A DNA stretch of 64,000 bases from Bacteroidota bacterium (GCA_023429135.1 JAEYWD010000106.1:1-64000); one strand, 5' to 3'. Numbered from the stretch's first letter, positions 8,914 to 18,505 are shown. Numbers and translations are program-made. The notes: generated by a model from the sequence alone, not told the origin.

Positions 8914-9284
8914 CACGATTCCTGGTAGTTAAACCTGAATTTAAGAATACTTTCGAAGTATTCGCCACGCTCAACCATATCGTCGTCGCCCTCTTCGAAG
9001 TACCAGTTTATAGCCAGGGTTTTCCCCATTTTGGTAATACCCGTAAGTTCACTCAGGATCTGAAGCAACGATTTTGCTGAGCCACTGTTCATATATTCGA
9101 GTTCAATATCAACAACCGTTTCAACTGGAGGATTCAGGCAATATTGAAAAATCCATGATTGAAGATGATCAAAGAAAACGCTGGCATCTTCAGGAATCGA
9201 CCTTCCTTTAATCTTAATCCTTCCATTGTGAAGAAACTCAACTTCGGGAGTTTTATTTGTTGCCTTTATTATTAAATTCTCCAT
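8910..9284 (-). CDS. SiaC family regulatory phosphoprotein (DUF1987)
   Basis: Protein of 124 residues matching the DUF1987/SiaC family in length and layout. In Pseudomonas, SiaC is switched by phosphorylation of one residue by the kinase SiaB and dephosphorylation by the phosphatase SiaA, and it then activates a diguanylate cyclase. The family's phosphosite lies in a strand-loop that here reads ELEYMNSGSAKSLLQ, with Ser in place of the Pseudomonas Thr. The PEVEF and INWYFEEGDDDM segments also fit. No SiaA, SiaB or cyclase gene is adjacent, so partners must be encoded elsewhere. Confidence 0.82.
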   Translation of the reverse strand: MENLIIKATNKTPEVEFLHNGRIKIKGRSIPEDASVFFDHLQSWIFQYCLNPPVETVVDIELEYMNSGSAKSLLQILSELTGITKMGKTLAINWYFEEGDDDMVERGEYFESILKFRFNYQESC

Positions 9285-9497
9285 TTAAAAAATTTGCCTA
9301 AAAATAAAAACTTTTTAACAAGCAGCCTTCCTTCTTTCGAGTTATTAACAATATATTCATTGACAAAAATATCAACACCGGCGAAAACATTGAATACTAT
9401 ACACTTATTGCTTAACAATAATTATAAACAATTAATTAATAACTCCACTTTTCTTTTTATATTGCCAGAAATTGATTCAAAAAAATTTGTTTATTCA

Positions 9498-10034
9498 ATG
9501 GATTCACTTTTGTTAACAGCAATAAAATTCGCTTCCGAAAAGCACATGTTACAACGCCGAAAAGGCTGTAACGATGTACCTTATATAAATCATACCATAC
9601 GGGTGGCCTATATTCTTCAGGTCACTGCCGGGGAAAACGATCCGGTTCTTTTATCAGCAGCTATACTTCATGATGTTCTTGAAGATACTGATGCTACAGA
9701 AAAACAACTTACTGAACTTTTTGGTGCCGAAGTATGCTCCATTGTTAAAGAAGTAACGGATGACATGACTTTAACTTATGACGACCGTAAACGTTTTCAG
9801 ATTAAAAAAGCACCAACACTCAGCAATAAGGCTAAATTAATAAAAATTGCCGATAAAATATCAAACATTCACGATATTCTTTCCACCCCCCTCACGTGGT
9901 CGAACCGCCGGAAAAGAAAATATGTGGAATGGTCGGAAAAGGTTGTGGATGGTTGCCGGGGCATTAACCCTAAGTTAGATGCTGCTTTCGAAGAAATAAT
10001 TGTAACTGCCCGAAACGTGCTTACAGAAGAATAG
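9498..10034 (+). CDS. Small alarmone hydrolase, MESH1-like HD-domain ppGpp pyrophosphohydrolase
   Basis: HD-superfamily protein of 178 residues from the ATG at 9498; the frame also runs upstream from a TTG at 9294, but that part is low-complexity and unlike the family. HTIRV, ILHDVLEDTD and KIADKISN give the metal-binding His, the HD pair, the ED pair and the later Asp of SpoT/MESH1 hydrolases. There is no synthetase, TGS or ACT domain, so it is a single-domain (p)ppGpp 3'-pyrophosphohydrolase. Such enzymes lower alarmone levels and some act on NADPH. The gene stands alone, followed at once by TAGTCGATAG repeats. Confidence 0.85.
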   Translation: MDSLLLTAIKFASEKHMLQRRKGCNDVPYINHTIRVAYILQVTAGENDPVLLSAAILHDVLEDTDATEKQLTELFGAEVCSIVKEVTDDMTLTYDDRKRFQIKKAPTLSNKAKLIKIADKISNIHDILSTPLTWSNRRKRKYVEWSEKVVDGCRGINPKLDAAFEEIIVTARNVLTEE

Positions 10035-10037
10035 GAT

Positions 10038-10228
10038 TAGTCGATAGTTGTTAGTCGATAGTCGATGGCCAACAGCCGTGAATTGCCAATGCGCTAACGG
10101 CTTCCAGCCGAAAAATTAATGTTAGCTTCCTTATATAATTTATGTGTGGCCCGAGGCTGTATACCTGGACGCTACTACGAGCGCTGTAGGTGTATTTTAT
10201 CATTGACATGGACTAACTATCGACTATA
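10038..10228. repeat. Inverted pair of TAGTCGATAG-type repeats
   Basis: Three overlapping copies of TAGTCGATAG/GTTAGTCGATAG lie at 10038-10070, just after the hydrolase stop. The inverted form, ATGGACTAACTATCGACTATA, lies at 10208-10228, at the end of the next gene. The 130 bases between them hold no supported gene. The same words recur near 2465, 2791, 3074 and 33377. Confidence 0.6.
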
Positions 10229-10604
10229 TAACCACCGCTATAATAGCACCGGAAATATATGCGCATACCCACCAGATGTAGGAGAAAATAGTATACCGTT
10301 TGATTGAAACAGATTGAACAACAGAAAAACCGTTCCTGTAATAAAAATTCCAGAGAATATAACCCTCAACAAACATAGTTAGCAAAGCTGAGTAACCAAT
10401 AAAGCCATGTAAAGTAAAAGGCGAGTTTGTTGAGCCTATAATCATCAAAGTTGTTGCCAGGACGTCGAAAAACAAGCCAAGAGAAAAAATCGTCAGCAAT
10501 TTCCGGGAAAGGCTGTGCGAACGCGAAAACACAATAAAAGAGATTGTATAAAATATAAGCGCCATATTAACGACAACCGTTCCTGCAATAAGAGTATTAT
10601 TCAT
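10224..10604 (-). CDS. Small four-helix membrane protein (HsmA/TIGR03987-like)
   Basis: Protein of 126 residues with four predicted membrane helices (about 6-27, 35-57, 65-88 and 103-125) and short loops. FFDVLATTLMIIGS and FTLHGFIGYSALLTMF look like the small HsmA/TIGR03987 membrane family, but I give that from memory of the pattern. No catalytic residues are evident. The start is the ATG just upstream of the hydrophobic stretch. It stands alone, convergent with the alarmone hydrolase gene. The function is unknown. Confidence 0.65.
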   Translation of the reverse strand: MNNTLIAGTVVVNMALIFYTISFIVFSRSHSLSRKLLTIFSLGLFFDVLATTLMIIGSTNSPFTLHGFIGYSALLTMFVEGYILWNFYYRNGFSVVQSVSIKRYTIFSYIWWVCAYISGAIIAVVI

Positions 10605-10704
10605 TTTGTCGACAATTATTTTTTTTATTAATCACTAACTTCATTACCTCCATTTTTCATTTCTTGCCACTCAATGACAATTTATAACCGCCATTAACCC
10701 AGCC

Positions 10705-10772
10705 TTATCATTTCCTTCATTATTAATTTCTTTCATTTCCTTCACTTCTTTCATTTTATCATTCCTTCCATC
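10705..10772. repeat. Pyrimidine-rich imperfect TTTCATT repeats
   Basis: Irregular units of TTTCATT, TTCCTTCA and TTCTTTCA occur between the small membrane gene and the tsaD stop. On the minus strand they read as purine-rich GAATGAAAG words. There is no hairpin and no open frame of note. Confidence 0.45.
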
Positions 10773-10773
10773 C

Positions 10774-11796
10774 TCAGATTCTCGCCACAGGCGAAATGTC
10801 CTGCGAAGCAAACTCTCCCTTCAGATATTTGTAATAACCTGTTATTGCAATCATGGCTGCATTATCTGTAGTAAAACGAAACTCGGGAACGTAAACATTC
10901 CATTTTTTGGTAACAGCCATAGAGTTAACCGCCTCACGTAAGCCTGAATTTGCTGAAACTCCACCAGCCAGGGCAATTTCTTTAATCTTCAGTTTTTGAG
11001 CAGCCTCAACAAGTTTTTCCATTAATATATCGATAATTGTTTTTTGGAGCGAAGCGCATAAGTCAGCTTTGTTCTTTTCAATAAAATCAGGATCAACAGC
11101 AAGCTGATCGCGCAAAAAGTAAAGAAATGAGGTTTTTAATCCGCTAAAACTGTAATCGAAACCAGCTATCCGAGGTTTGCTGAATTTATGAGCCAGAGGA
11201 TTTCCTTCCTTTGCCAACTTATCGATCAAAGGACCTCCAGGGTAAGGCAAATCCATAATTTTAGCACACTTATCAAATGCTTCACCTGCTGCATCGTCAA
11301 TGGTTTGACCAACGATTTCCATCTCCAGGTAATCGCGCACAACCACTAGCTGCGAATGGCCTCCCGAAACAAGCAGGCATAAAAATGGAAATGCGGGAAC
11401 AGCTTTTAAACTTTCGGAACTCTGAATAAAATTGGCAAGAATATGAGCCTGTAAATGATTTACATCAACCATGGGAATATTGAGTGACAGGGCCATTCCT
11501 TTGGCGAATGAGGTACCAACCAGAAGTGAGCCCATAAGTCCCGGACCACGTGTAAATGCAATGGCCGAGATTTGGTCGGGCGAAATACCTGCACTTTTAA
11601 TAGCAGTATCAACTACAGGCAAAATATTCTGTTGGTGAGCTCGGGAAGCAAGCTCGGGGACTACTCCCCCGTAGGTTTTGTGAACATCCTGGTTGGCTAT
11701 AAAGTTCGAAAGCATCATCGTGTCTTTCAAAACGGCTGCCGAAGTGTCGTCGCACGACGATTCTATTCCTAAAATATATACTGACTTTCCCACCAA
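10774..11796 (-). CDS. tsaD: tRNA N6-adenosine threonylcarbamoyltransferase
   Basis: TsaD transfers threonylcarbamoyl to A37 of ANN-decoding tRNAs, working with TsaB and TsaE. The 340 residues are full length. The ASKHA nucleotide loop ILGIESSCDDTSAAV opens the protein. The metal-binding motif appears as HQQN in SRAHQQN and as HLQAH, followed by LVSGGHSQLV and ALAGGVSAN; DNAAMIAITG lies near the C terminus. The frame has no ATG start: the candidates are TTG at 11796 and the adjoining GTG at 11793, and a stop lies 40 bp upstream. It is divergent from tamB, with about 100 bp between the starts. Confidence 0.95.
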   Translation of the reverse strand: MVGKSVYILGIESSCDDTSAAVLKDTMMLSNFIANQDVHKTYGGVVPELASRAHQQNILPVVDTAIKSAGISPDQISAIAFTRGPGLMGSLLVGTSFAKGMALSLNIPMVDVNHLQAHILANFIQSSESLKAVPAFPFLCLLVSGGHSQLVVVRDYLEMEIVGQTIDDAAGEAFDKCAKIMDLPYPGGPLIDKLAKEGNPLAHKFSKPRIAGFDYSFSGLKTSFLYFLRDQLAVDPDFIEKNKADLCASLQKTIIDILMEKLVEAAQKLKIKEIALAGGVSANSGLREAVNSMAVTKKWNVYVPEFRFTTDNAAMIAITGYYKYLKGEFASQDISPVARI

Positions 11797-11894
11797 CTTC
11801 GCTATTACAATTAAACTATTTTTTGTTTTTTTGCGTTATCTGTTAAACGTGCAAAATTATCAAAAAAACAAGAAAAATACTGCTCATTATTACG
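11797..11894. promoter_or_regulatory. Short divergent promoter region of tsaD and tamB
   Basis: Only 98 bases separate the tsaD and tamB start candidates, so the two promoters must lie back to back or overlap. The region is rich in A and T runs. The tamB frame is open from 11847 and encodes a Lys/Arg-rich stretch before the membrane segment, so the leader may in fact be shorter. Confidence 0.5.
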
Positions 11895-14800
11895 TTGGTA
11901 ATCCTGTTACTACCAACGCTGATTTATTTTTCTTTTTATATTCCGGCAATTCAACGTTATGCAGTTAAAGAAACTTCCGAAAGATTATCCAAATACTTCA
12001 ACACAAAAATTACATTCAGCGAGATATATTTTAAACCGATTTACAGAATTTCGTTTAAAAACTTCTGCCTCTATTCCCAAAAGAACGATACGATTTTATA
12101 TGCTCCTGAGCTCACCTCCGGACTTAAAATGTTCACCATATCATCCAAAGCCTTAGCCCTCAGAACAATTTCGCTCGAAAAACCCAAAATAAATTTTTAC
12201 ATCGATTCAACCCGAACAATTAATTTTCAATTCTTTATCGACAAACTAACATCCAAAAGCACGGGTAAGTCAGGTGGTAGTTTTGAGTTTGGTATTAACA
12301 GCATCGAAATCCGGAAAGGGCAATTTACATTGAGGGCGTTTGACAGAAGGCCAATTCCATATGGGATCAATTTTAAGGATATAGAATTGAATGGACTGAA
12401 TGTGTACGCCACAAATTTCAAAAGCAAAGGAGGTATTACCTCGATGCGGATACGACAGATGGCGGGAAAGGAAAAATCGGGGTTTGAAGTTATTCATTTC
12501 AGGGCACGAACAATAATTGACAGAAATAATTTAGCCTTTAACGGCGTAAAAATCATTACCAATCTTTCGTCGGTTGATGCAACTCAAATACGTTTAAACT
12601 TCAACAAATTTAAGGATCTGGGAACCGACTTTATAGGTCGTGTAAAATTATTTGTTCAGATTGACAAATCGAAAACAAACACCGACGACATCGCATATTT
12701 TGCGCCAAAACTTAAAGATTATCACTTCTCCGCCGAAGTGTCAGGAAAAGTAACAGGCAAGATAAACAGTCTACGCGGACGTAAACTCGATATCCGTTTT
12801 GGCGAGAAGTCTTTTATCACCGGAAACGCCGACATCGACGGATTACCAGATATTCAGACATCATTTCTGTACCTGGATATCCGTAAACTTTTTTCCACGC
12901 CATCGGATCTGGAACAAATCAAGCTTCCTAAGTCATCCTCCGGGCATTTGAATCTGCCTGAAATACTCCACAAACTGGATTATTTTAGCTACACAGGAAA
13001 GTTCAGTGGATTTATAAAAGATTTTGTGGCCTATGGTTCCATCTACTGTAACCTCGGAAAAATTACATCCGATATTTCTATCCGTCCCGATACCTCTAAT
13101 AGCTTCAGTTTTAAAGGAAAAATAAAAACCACCGATTTTAACCTTGGATACCTGTTAAACCAGCAGAAGAACATGGGAAAAATATCCATGAACGCGATGG
13201 TAAATGGTCGCAACAGCATTACCAACAAGGTTACCGCTAAAATGGTGGGCGATATTTCGAGCTTCTATCTTAAAAACTACAATTACAATAACATAAAAAT
13301 AAACGGCACCATCTCAGGAAAAACATACGATGGATCGATGACGGTCTCCGACCCCAACATTGATCTAAGCTTTCTGGGGAAAGTCGATTTATCGTCGAGT
13401 ACACCGGCTTTTAATTTCGCTGCCGAAGTTACAAGAGCGAACCTTTACAAATTAAACCTCGACACTACGGATACCGCTTCGTTTGTCTCGTTTCATGCCA
13501 CCGCCGACTTCACAGGCAAAAACATTGACGACGTAAACGGCGAAATCAAACTTTTAAATTCAACCCTCAGAAAAACAGGCAAAGAAATTCATATTAACGA
13601 CTTTCTGCTTTTTACAAAAAACGTTAACGAAACAAAGCGCATTATACTCAGGTCCGATCTTGCAGATGCCGAAATTTGGGGTACTTACCAGTTTATGCAA
13701 CTGCCTCAGTCTTTTCAATGGTTTTTGAAACATTATATTCCATCGGTTATTGTAAACAATACTCCTGAAAAAAACACACTGAATAATTTCAATTTTGAAG
13801 CTGAATTTAAAGATACCCGCCTTTTAACCGATTTTTTTGTTCCGGGATTATATATTTCGCGTGATTCCAAACTAAAAGGAGAATACAACCCTTCAGTTTC
13901 CAGTGTAAACTTTAAGCTCACTATTCCTTTTATGAATTTCAAGGGTAAAAAGGTTTACGATATCAATATTGACGGGAACAGCTCTCCTAAAAGCTTGTCA
14001 CTTACTTCGGGATGCTCTTCCTTCAAATTAAATAACCAGCTAAGTCTGGATAATTTAACCGTGTTGGCTGAAGCTACAGGCGATACCATCAAACTTATTA
14101 ACCGCTGGAATAACTGGGATTCGGTTGCTTACAAAGGCAATATCAACTCCTTTATTACTTTCACCCCTGTGCCCAGTCATTTCCCAAAAATAAATATTGC
14201 AATGGCTCCATCGCAGGTTATTCTGCACGACACTCTCTGGAGAATTAAGCCATCGCTGTTCACCATCGACAGTAACCGTTTGGCAGTAAATCATCTGGAA
14301 ATTCTTTATAACAACCAGCTTATATCAGCACAGGGAGCAATTTCACGCATCCCAGATGATAAGCTTAATATTTCCTGCGCTAATGTTGATCTCTCGGTAA
14401 TTAACCCTTTTATACCGGGAAAATTCATATCGCTGGGTGGCATTGTGAGCGGAAATGCTGAGCTTTCCAACCTGTATAAAAATCCCTATTTTCATTCCAA
14501 CCTGAGAATTGACTCGTTGCAGGTAAATCGTGAAACCTTAGGAAATACCAATATTATTGCCCAGTGGAATAATAGCGATAAAAGTATTGATCTTAGCCTT
14601 GCCGCTCAAAGAGGCAATCTTAAAACTCTGGAGGCCAAAGGCATTTATCAGACTCAGTCAAAAAAGCTCGATGGCACTATTCATCTGAATAAATTAAAAG
14701 CTAATATATTCCAACCTTTTGTTACCTTCCTTTTTTCTGATTTAAAAGGATTGGCAACAGGCGATCTGGAGGTTCATGGAACCATTAAAGAGCCTGTTTT

Positions 14801-16385
14801 TAACGGAGATATAAACCTGCAAAAGGTAGGATTTATGATTAATTATCTGAAAACGCGTTATACTTTTACCAAAATGGTAAAAATAAAAGACAACAATATT
14901 TTAATAAACGATTTAGTTTTATATGATAGTAACAGTAATAAGTGCGAATTGGACGGAACCATAACCCATAAATACTTTAAGAACTTCTATTTCGATTTGA
15001 ATCTGAAAGGCAACAATTTTGAATTTCTGAATACAACCGAAAAAGACAACAATCTGTTTTATGGAAAAGCCTACGCTACTGGCACTGTAAAGATTTTTGG
15101 CAATCCCAAAAGTCTAACCATGAACATTGACGCACGAACTGAAAAAAACTCGCTTTTGGCCATACCATTGGGAAACAAGACAACCGATGTGAGCGATATT
15201 AGGTTTGTACGTTATGTGGACAGAACACCAAAAATTATTTTACCTGAATACGATTACGAAAAAGAACAAAATAAAAAAGAGGGATACCGGGTTAACCTCA
15301 ATGGTTTAAAGCTTAATATAAATCTTGAAGTAACTCCCGATGCAACTGCCCAGATAATTTTCGATTCCAAAATAGGAGACATGATACAGGGCAACGGGTA
15401 TGGTAGCATTCGCATGGACATCAACACACAGGGTAAGTTTAGTATGTATGGCACTTTTAATATTGAAAACGGCGATTACCTTTTCACCCTCCAGAATGTA
15501 ATTAACAAACATTTTAAAGTTTTGAGAGGCGGTACTGTTACCTGGAACGGAAACCCAACCGATGCAACAATAGATATTGAGGCCAATTACCCGGTACGAG
15601 CTTCGCTTTACGACTTACTGGCTCCCACCATGGAGGAAAAAGCCAATGAATATCGAAGTCGTATTCCGATAAACTGTCAAATATCGCTAACCGGTAAGTT
15701 GTTAAATCCGGAACCCATATTTGAAATCAACGTGCCCAACTCCACTCAGATGCAGACTTTGGTAAATTCTGCCATTAGCAACCAGGACGAACTTAACAAA
15801 CAATTTATCTCCCTCCTCGTATTGGGAAGCTTTTTGCCCGATCAGAGCATGGCCAGACAAGGGAACGATGCTCCAACGAGCTCCGGTTTCAATCCTGTAG
15901 GAACTACAGGTATGGAATTTATTTCGAACCAGTTAAGCCGCTGGTTGTCGCAAATCAGTCAGGATTTCGATATCGGTGTAAACTATCGTCCCGGCACCGA
16001 ATTAACAACCCAGGAATTGGAGGTTGCTCTTTCCACTCAGCTTTTGAACGACCGTGTAAGCATTAACGGAAACTTCGATGTTGGAGGCACTTCAACACAG
16101 TCCAGCAGTCTTAACCAGACCAATAACATTGTGGGAGATTTTGAGATAGATTACAGGCCTTGGAAAAGCGGTAAAGTAAGGTTCAAAGCTTTTAACAGAC
16201 CTAATGAAAGTTATATTTCGGAAGTTACGGATTACAAACAAGGGATAGGAATTTCGTACAAAGAAGACTTCAATACCTTTGGTGAATTGTTTAAAAAGTA
16301 TTGGAATGGTATTTTTGCAAAGAAAGAAGATGATATAAAACCAAAAGAAGAGAAAGAATCGAGCCAAATGGTGGAGCAAGAATAA
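11895..16385 (+). CDS. tamB: Translocation and assembly module protein TamB
   Basis: Very long AsmA/TamB-type protein of about 1,496 residues. It has an N-terminal membrane anchor, a long run of beta-rich repeats and the family's C-terminal TamB domain (about residues 1,080-1,440). Such proteins span the periplasm as a hydrophobic groove and move phospholipid or assist outer-membrane assembly. The C terminus is charged (KKEDDIKPKEEKES). There is no in-frame ATG near the start. I give the TTG at 11895, but the frame is open back to 11847 and encodes KIIKKTRKILLIITL, a natural basic n-region, so a rare start such as ATT at 11856 is possible. It is divergent from tsaD and 86 bp upstream of exbB. 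Confidence 0.9.
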   Translation: MVILLLPTLIYFSFYIPAIQRYAVKETSERLSKYFNTKITFSEIYFKPIYRISFKNFCLYSQKNDTILYAPELTSGLKMFTISSKALALRTISLEKPKINFYIDSTRTINFQFFIDKLTSKSTGKSGGSFEFGINSIEIRKGQFTLRAFDRRPIPYGINFKDIELNGLNVYATNFKSKGGITSMRIRQMAGKEKSGFEVIHFRARTIIDRNNLAFNGVKIITNLSSVDATQIRLNFNKFKDLGTDFIGRVKLFVQIDKSKTNTDDIAYFAPKLKDYHFSAEVSGKVTGKINSLRGRKLDIRFGEKSFITGNADIDGLPDIQTSFLYLDIRKLFSTPSDLEQIKLPKSSSGHLNLPEILHKLDYFSYTGKFSGFIKDFVAYGSIYCNLGKITSDISIRPDTSNSFSFKGKIKTTDFNLGYLLNQQKNMGKISMNAMVNGRNSITNKVTAKMVGDISSFYLKNYNYNNIKINGTISGKTYDGSMTVSDPNIDLSFLGKVDLSSSTPAFNFAAEVTRANLYKLNLDTTDTASFVSFHATADFTGKNIDDVNGEIKLLNSTLRKTGKEIHINDFLLFTKNVNETKRIILRSDLADAEIWGTYQFMQLPQSFQWFLKHYIPSVIVNNTPEKNTLNNFNFEAEFKDTRLLTDFFVPGLYISRDSKLKGEYNPSVSSVNFKLTIPFMNFKGKKVYDINIDGNSSPKSLSLTSGCSSFKLNNQLSLDNLTVLAEATGDTIKLINRWNNWDSVAYKGNINSFITFTPVPSHFPKINIAMAPSQVILHDTLWRIKPSLFTIDSNRLAVNHLEILYNNQLISAQGAISRIPDDKLNISCANVDLSVINPFIPGKFISLGGIVSGNAELSNLYKNPYFHSNLRIDSLQVNRETLGNTNIIAQWNNSDKSIDLSLAAQRGNLKTLEAKGIYQTQSKKLDGTIHLNKLKANIFQPFVTFLFSDLKGLATGDLEVHGTIKEPVFNGDINLQKVGFMINYLKTRYTFTKMVKIKDNNILINDLVLYDSNSNKCELDGTITHKYFKNFYFDLNLKGNNFEFLNTTEKDNNLFYGKAYATGTVKIFGNPKSLTMNIDARTEKNSLLAIPLGNKTTDVSDIRFVRYVDRTPKIILPEYDYEKEQNKKEGYRVNLNGLKLNINLEVTPDATAQIIFDSKIGDMIQGNGYGSIRMDINTQGKFSMYGTFNIENGDYLFTLQNVINKHFKVLRGGTVTWNGNPTDATIDIEANYPVRASLYDLLAPTMEEKANEYRSRIPINCQISLTGKLLNPEPIFEINVPNSTQMQTLVNSAISNQDELNKQFISLLVLGSFLPDQSMARQGNDAPTSSGFNPVGTTGMEFISNQLSRWLSQISQDFDIGVNYRPGTELTTQELEVALSTQLLNDRVSINGNFDVGGTSTQSSSLNQTNNIVGDFEIDYRPWKSGKVRFKAFNRPNESYISEVTDYKQGIGISYKEDFNTFGELFKKYWNGIFAKKEDDIKPKEEKESSQMVEQE

Positions 16386-16471
16386 AAAAAAACCGAAGCT
16401 ATATTTTTTCTATCTTGTAAAATAATAAAGAATAAACTTTAACATTAATAATAACAGCAAACATAAACGAA

Positions 16472-17161
16472 ATGGATTTACTTACAATTCTGCAGATCAG
16501 TCTGAATGATACAGCAACAAATGTTCCAACGGTTACAGATCAAAGCATGCCGGTTTGGGAGCTATTAGTAAAAGGTGGATGGCTGATGATTCCTATTGGG
16601 TTATTATCCATTGTTTCGGTTTATATCTTTTTCGACAGATATCTTTCCATCCGTAAAGCAACAAAAATTGATAAAAACTTTATGGACCGCATTCGCGATT
16701 ACATAAAAGAAGATAAAATTGATGATGCACTGGCTCTGTGTCGCAAAACCGATTCTCAGATTGCACGAATGATAGAAAAAGGTATTAAACGTATTGGCCA
16801 GCCGATGAAAGAAATAGAAGATGCTATTGAAGTAGTCGGTAAATTTGAAATATACCGCCTGGAGAAAAACCTTGTTGTACTTGGTGTTATTGCAGGTATT
16901 GCGCCTATGTTTGGGTTTATCGGAACAATTGTAGGGGTAATCAGAATTTTCTACAACATTTCATTGGCCGATAATATCAGTATAGGTATCATTTCCGGTG
17001 GTTTGTACGAAAAAATGGTTGTGAGTGCGGCTGGTTTAACAGTTGGTATCATCGCCTTTATTTGCTTTCACTGGTTAAATATAATGGTGAGTAAAGTTGT
17101 TCATATGCTCGAACAAAGTGCTATGGACTTTATTGATTTACTTCAAGAACCTGTAAAATGA
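16472..17161 (+). CDS. exbB: MotA/TolQ/ExbB proton channel family protein
   Basis: Inner-membrane channel subunit of 229 residues. It has a first helix (about 31-51), a cytoplasmic domain, and two further helices (about 133-157 and 176-200). The conserved GVIAGIAPMFGFIGTIVG and SVAGL-like MVVSAAGLTVGIIAF segments are the proton-path helices of ExbB/TolQ. With ExbD it turns proton-motive force into work on TonB. The stop overlaps the exbD start as ATGA, so the two are translationally coupled. Confidence 0.92.
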   Translation: MDLLTILQISLNDTATNVPTVTDQSMPVWELLVKGGWLMIPIGLLSIVSVYIFFDRYLSIRKATKIDKNFMDRIRDYIKEDKIDDALALCRKTDSQIARMIEKGIKRIGQPMKEIEDAIEVVGKFEIYRLEKNLVVLGVIAGIAPMFGFIGTIVGVIRIFYNISLADNISIGIISGGLYEKMVVSAAGLTVGIIAFICFHWLNIMVSKVVHMLEQSAMDFIDLLQEPVK

Positions 17162-17556
17162 ACTTAAGAAGAAAACCATTCGGAGCGGAAGTTTTTACTT
17201 CGTCGTTCAACGATATCATGTTCTTCCTGATGTTGTTTTTCCTCATCATGTCGACATTGATAAGTCCCGGGGTAATCAAACTGAGTTTACCCAGCGCCAA
17301 AAACAACCAGACAGTTCGTAAGACCGAGGTTGCTGTTTCGATTACCAAGGATTTAAAATATTATATCAATCAAAAAGAGGTTTCCTTCGATAATATTGAA
17401 ACAGAACTTGTAGCAATAGTGAAAAATCTGCACGACCCCATTGTAGTTTTGCGTTGCGATAACAGCATTGCGGTACAAAGTTTGGTAGACATACTGGAAA
17501 TAGGAAACAAGCTTAAGATAAAAATGATATTAGCTACAAAATCACCCAATGGCTGA
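17158..17556 (+). CDS. exbD: ExbD/TolR family biopolymer transport protein
   Basis: Protein of 132 residues with one N-terminal membrane helix (about 19-41). A conserved Asp precedes it in SSFNDIMFFLMLFFL, where ExbD has its proton-binding Asp. A small periplasmic domain follows (VVLRCDNSIAVQSLVDIL). It overlaps exbB by 4 bp and the TonB-like gene by 8 bp, so all three form one operon. Confidence 0.92.
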   Translation: MNLRRKPFGAEVFTSSFNDIMFFLMLFFLIMSTLISPGVIKLSLPSAKNNQTVRKTEVAVSITKDLKYYINQKEVSFDNIETELVAIVKNLHDPIVVLRCDNSIAVQSLVDILEIGNKLKIKMILATKSPNG

Positions 17557-18451
17557 AGCTCCTGAACATATTGAAAAACGGAACCAGGCACTTAGTGCAT
17601 TTGTTTCTATTGGTTTCCATACAATACTAATATTGCTGATGTTCTACTGGACATTGCATACTCCTATCCCCCCGTACCCTGAGGGAGGAGGCGGTGAAGG
17701 ATCGGGTCTGGAAATTAATCTTGGTACTTCAGAGACAGGATTTGGAACTATTCAGCCTGAAGAAATTAATATTCCCAAGGAAGAAGAGGTTAAATCCAAA
17801 CCTGTTGTTTCATCGGCTCCTGAGAGAATTCTTACCCAGGATGTGGAAGAGGAAGACGCCATAGAGGCATCTCCTAAAAAAGAAACAAAAAAGCCTAAAC
17901 CAAATGTTACCCCAACGCCTGTGATTAAAAAACCGGTTCAAACCGCAACAGCAGAGAAGCCTGTGGAGAAAAAACCTGTTGTAAATCCCAACGCATTATA
18001 TAAACCCCGTACTTACAGTCAGGGAAATACACAAGGAGAAGGCGATCAGGGTAAACCGGGAGGCAGTCCTACAGCCCCGACTTATACTGGTCAAGGCCGA
18101 GGCGGTTCGGGCGGTAGCGGCGCCGGAGGAGGATCGGGCGGTGGAAAAGGAACTGGAATTGGACCCGGTTCGGGCCCAGGAGTTTCAGCTTCATTAGATG
18201 GTCGATCAGTACTAAGTTTACCTAAACCTGAATATACAGGTCAGGCAGAAGGTTCGGTAGTTGTTGAAGTCACTGTTGACAAAGAGGGTAAAGTTATACA
18301 GGCCGTTCCAGGCTATCGTGGCTCCACAACTCTAGATGAAAGCCTGCTTCAACTTGCAAAAAAAGCTGCATTAATTGCACGTTTTGACCGGAATCCAGAT
18401 GCCCCTGCTGTTCAGAAAGGAACCATAACTTATAGATTCAGGCTTCAATAA
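17549..18451 (+). CDS. TonB family energy transducer
   Basis: Protein of 300 residues with a short cytoplasmic tail, one membrane helix (about 16-37) and a Pro/Glu/Lys-rich periplasmic spacer with KKPKPNVTPTPVIKKP. A Gly/Ser/Gln-rich low-complexity block (about 155-205) follows, then a TonB C-terminal-like domain (about 212-300) with VVVEVTVDKEGKV and a closing TYRFRL. It would carry energy from ExbB/ExbD to outer-membrane receptors. The start overlaps exbD by 8 bp. The long Gly-rich hinge is unusual and looks like the TolA/TonB spacers of Bacteroidota. Confidence 0.87.
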   Translation: MAEAPEHIEKRNQALSAFVSIGFHTILILLMFYWTLHTPIPPYPEGGGGEGSGLEINLGTSETGFGTIQPEEINIPKEEEVKSKPVVSSAPERILTQDVEEEDAIEASPKKETKKPKPNVTPTPVIKKPVQTATAEKPVEKKPVVNPNALYKPRTYSQGNTQGEGDQGKPGGSPTAPTYTGQGRGGSGGSGAGGGSGGGKGTGIGPGSGPGVSASLDGRSVLSLPKPEYTGQAEGSVVVEVTVDKEGKVIQAVPGYRGSTTLDESLLQLAKKAALIARFDRNPDAPAVQKGTITYRFRLQ

Positions 18452-18472
18452 TATTTTGATATATAATTCAGA

Positions 18473-18505
18473 CCCCGATGCAAACTGCTATCGGGGTTTA
18501 ACTTT
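18473..18505 (+). terminator. Terminator of the exbB-exbD-tonB operon
   Basis: CCCCGAT (18473-18479) pairs perfectly with ATCGGGG (18490-18496), followed by a T-rich TTTAACTTTTTT. Confidence 0.88.

Noticed and set aside
9294..9497. N-terminal extension of the ppGpp hydrolase from a TTG
   Set aside because: The added 68 residues are low in complexity and absent from single-domain MESH1-type enzymes; ATG 9498 gives the normal length.
10119..10307. Plus-strand open frame of 62 codons after the ppGpp hydrolase
   Set aside because: It spans the repeat words and overlaps the conserved small membrane gene; no family resemblance.
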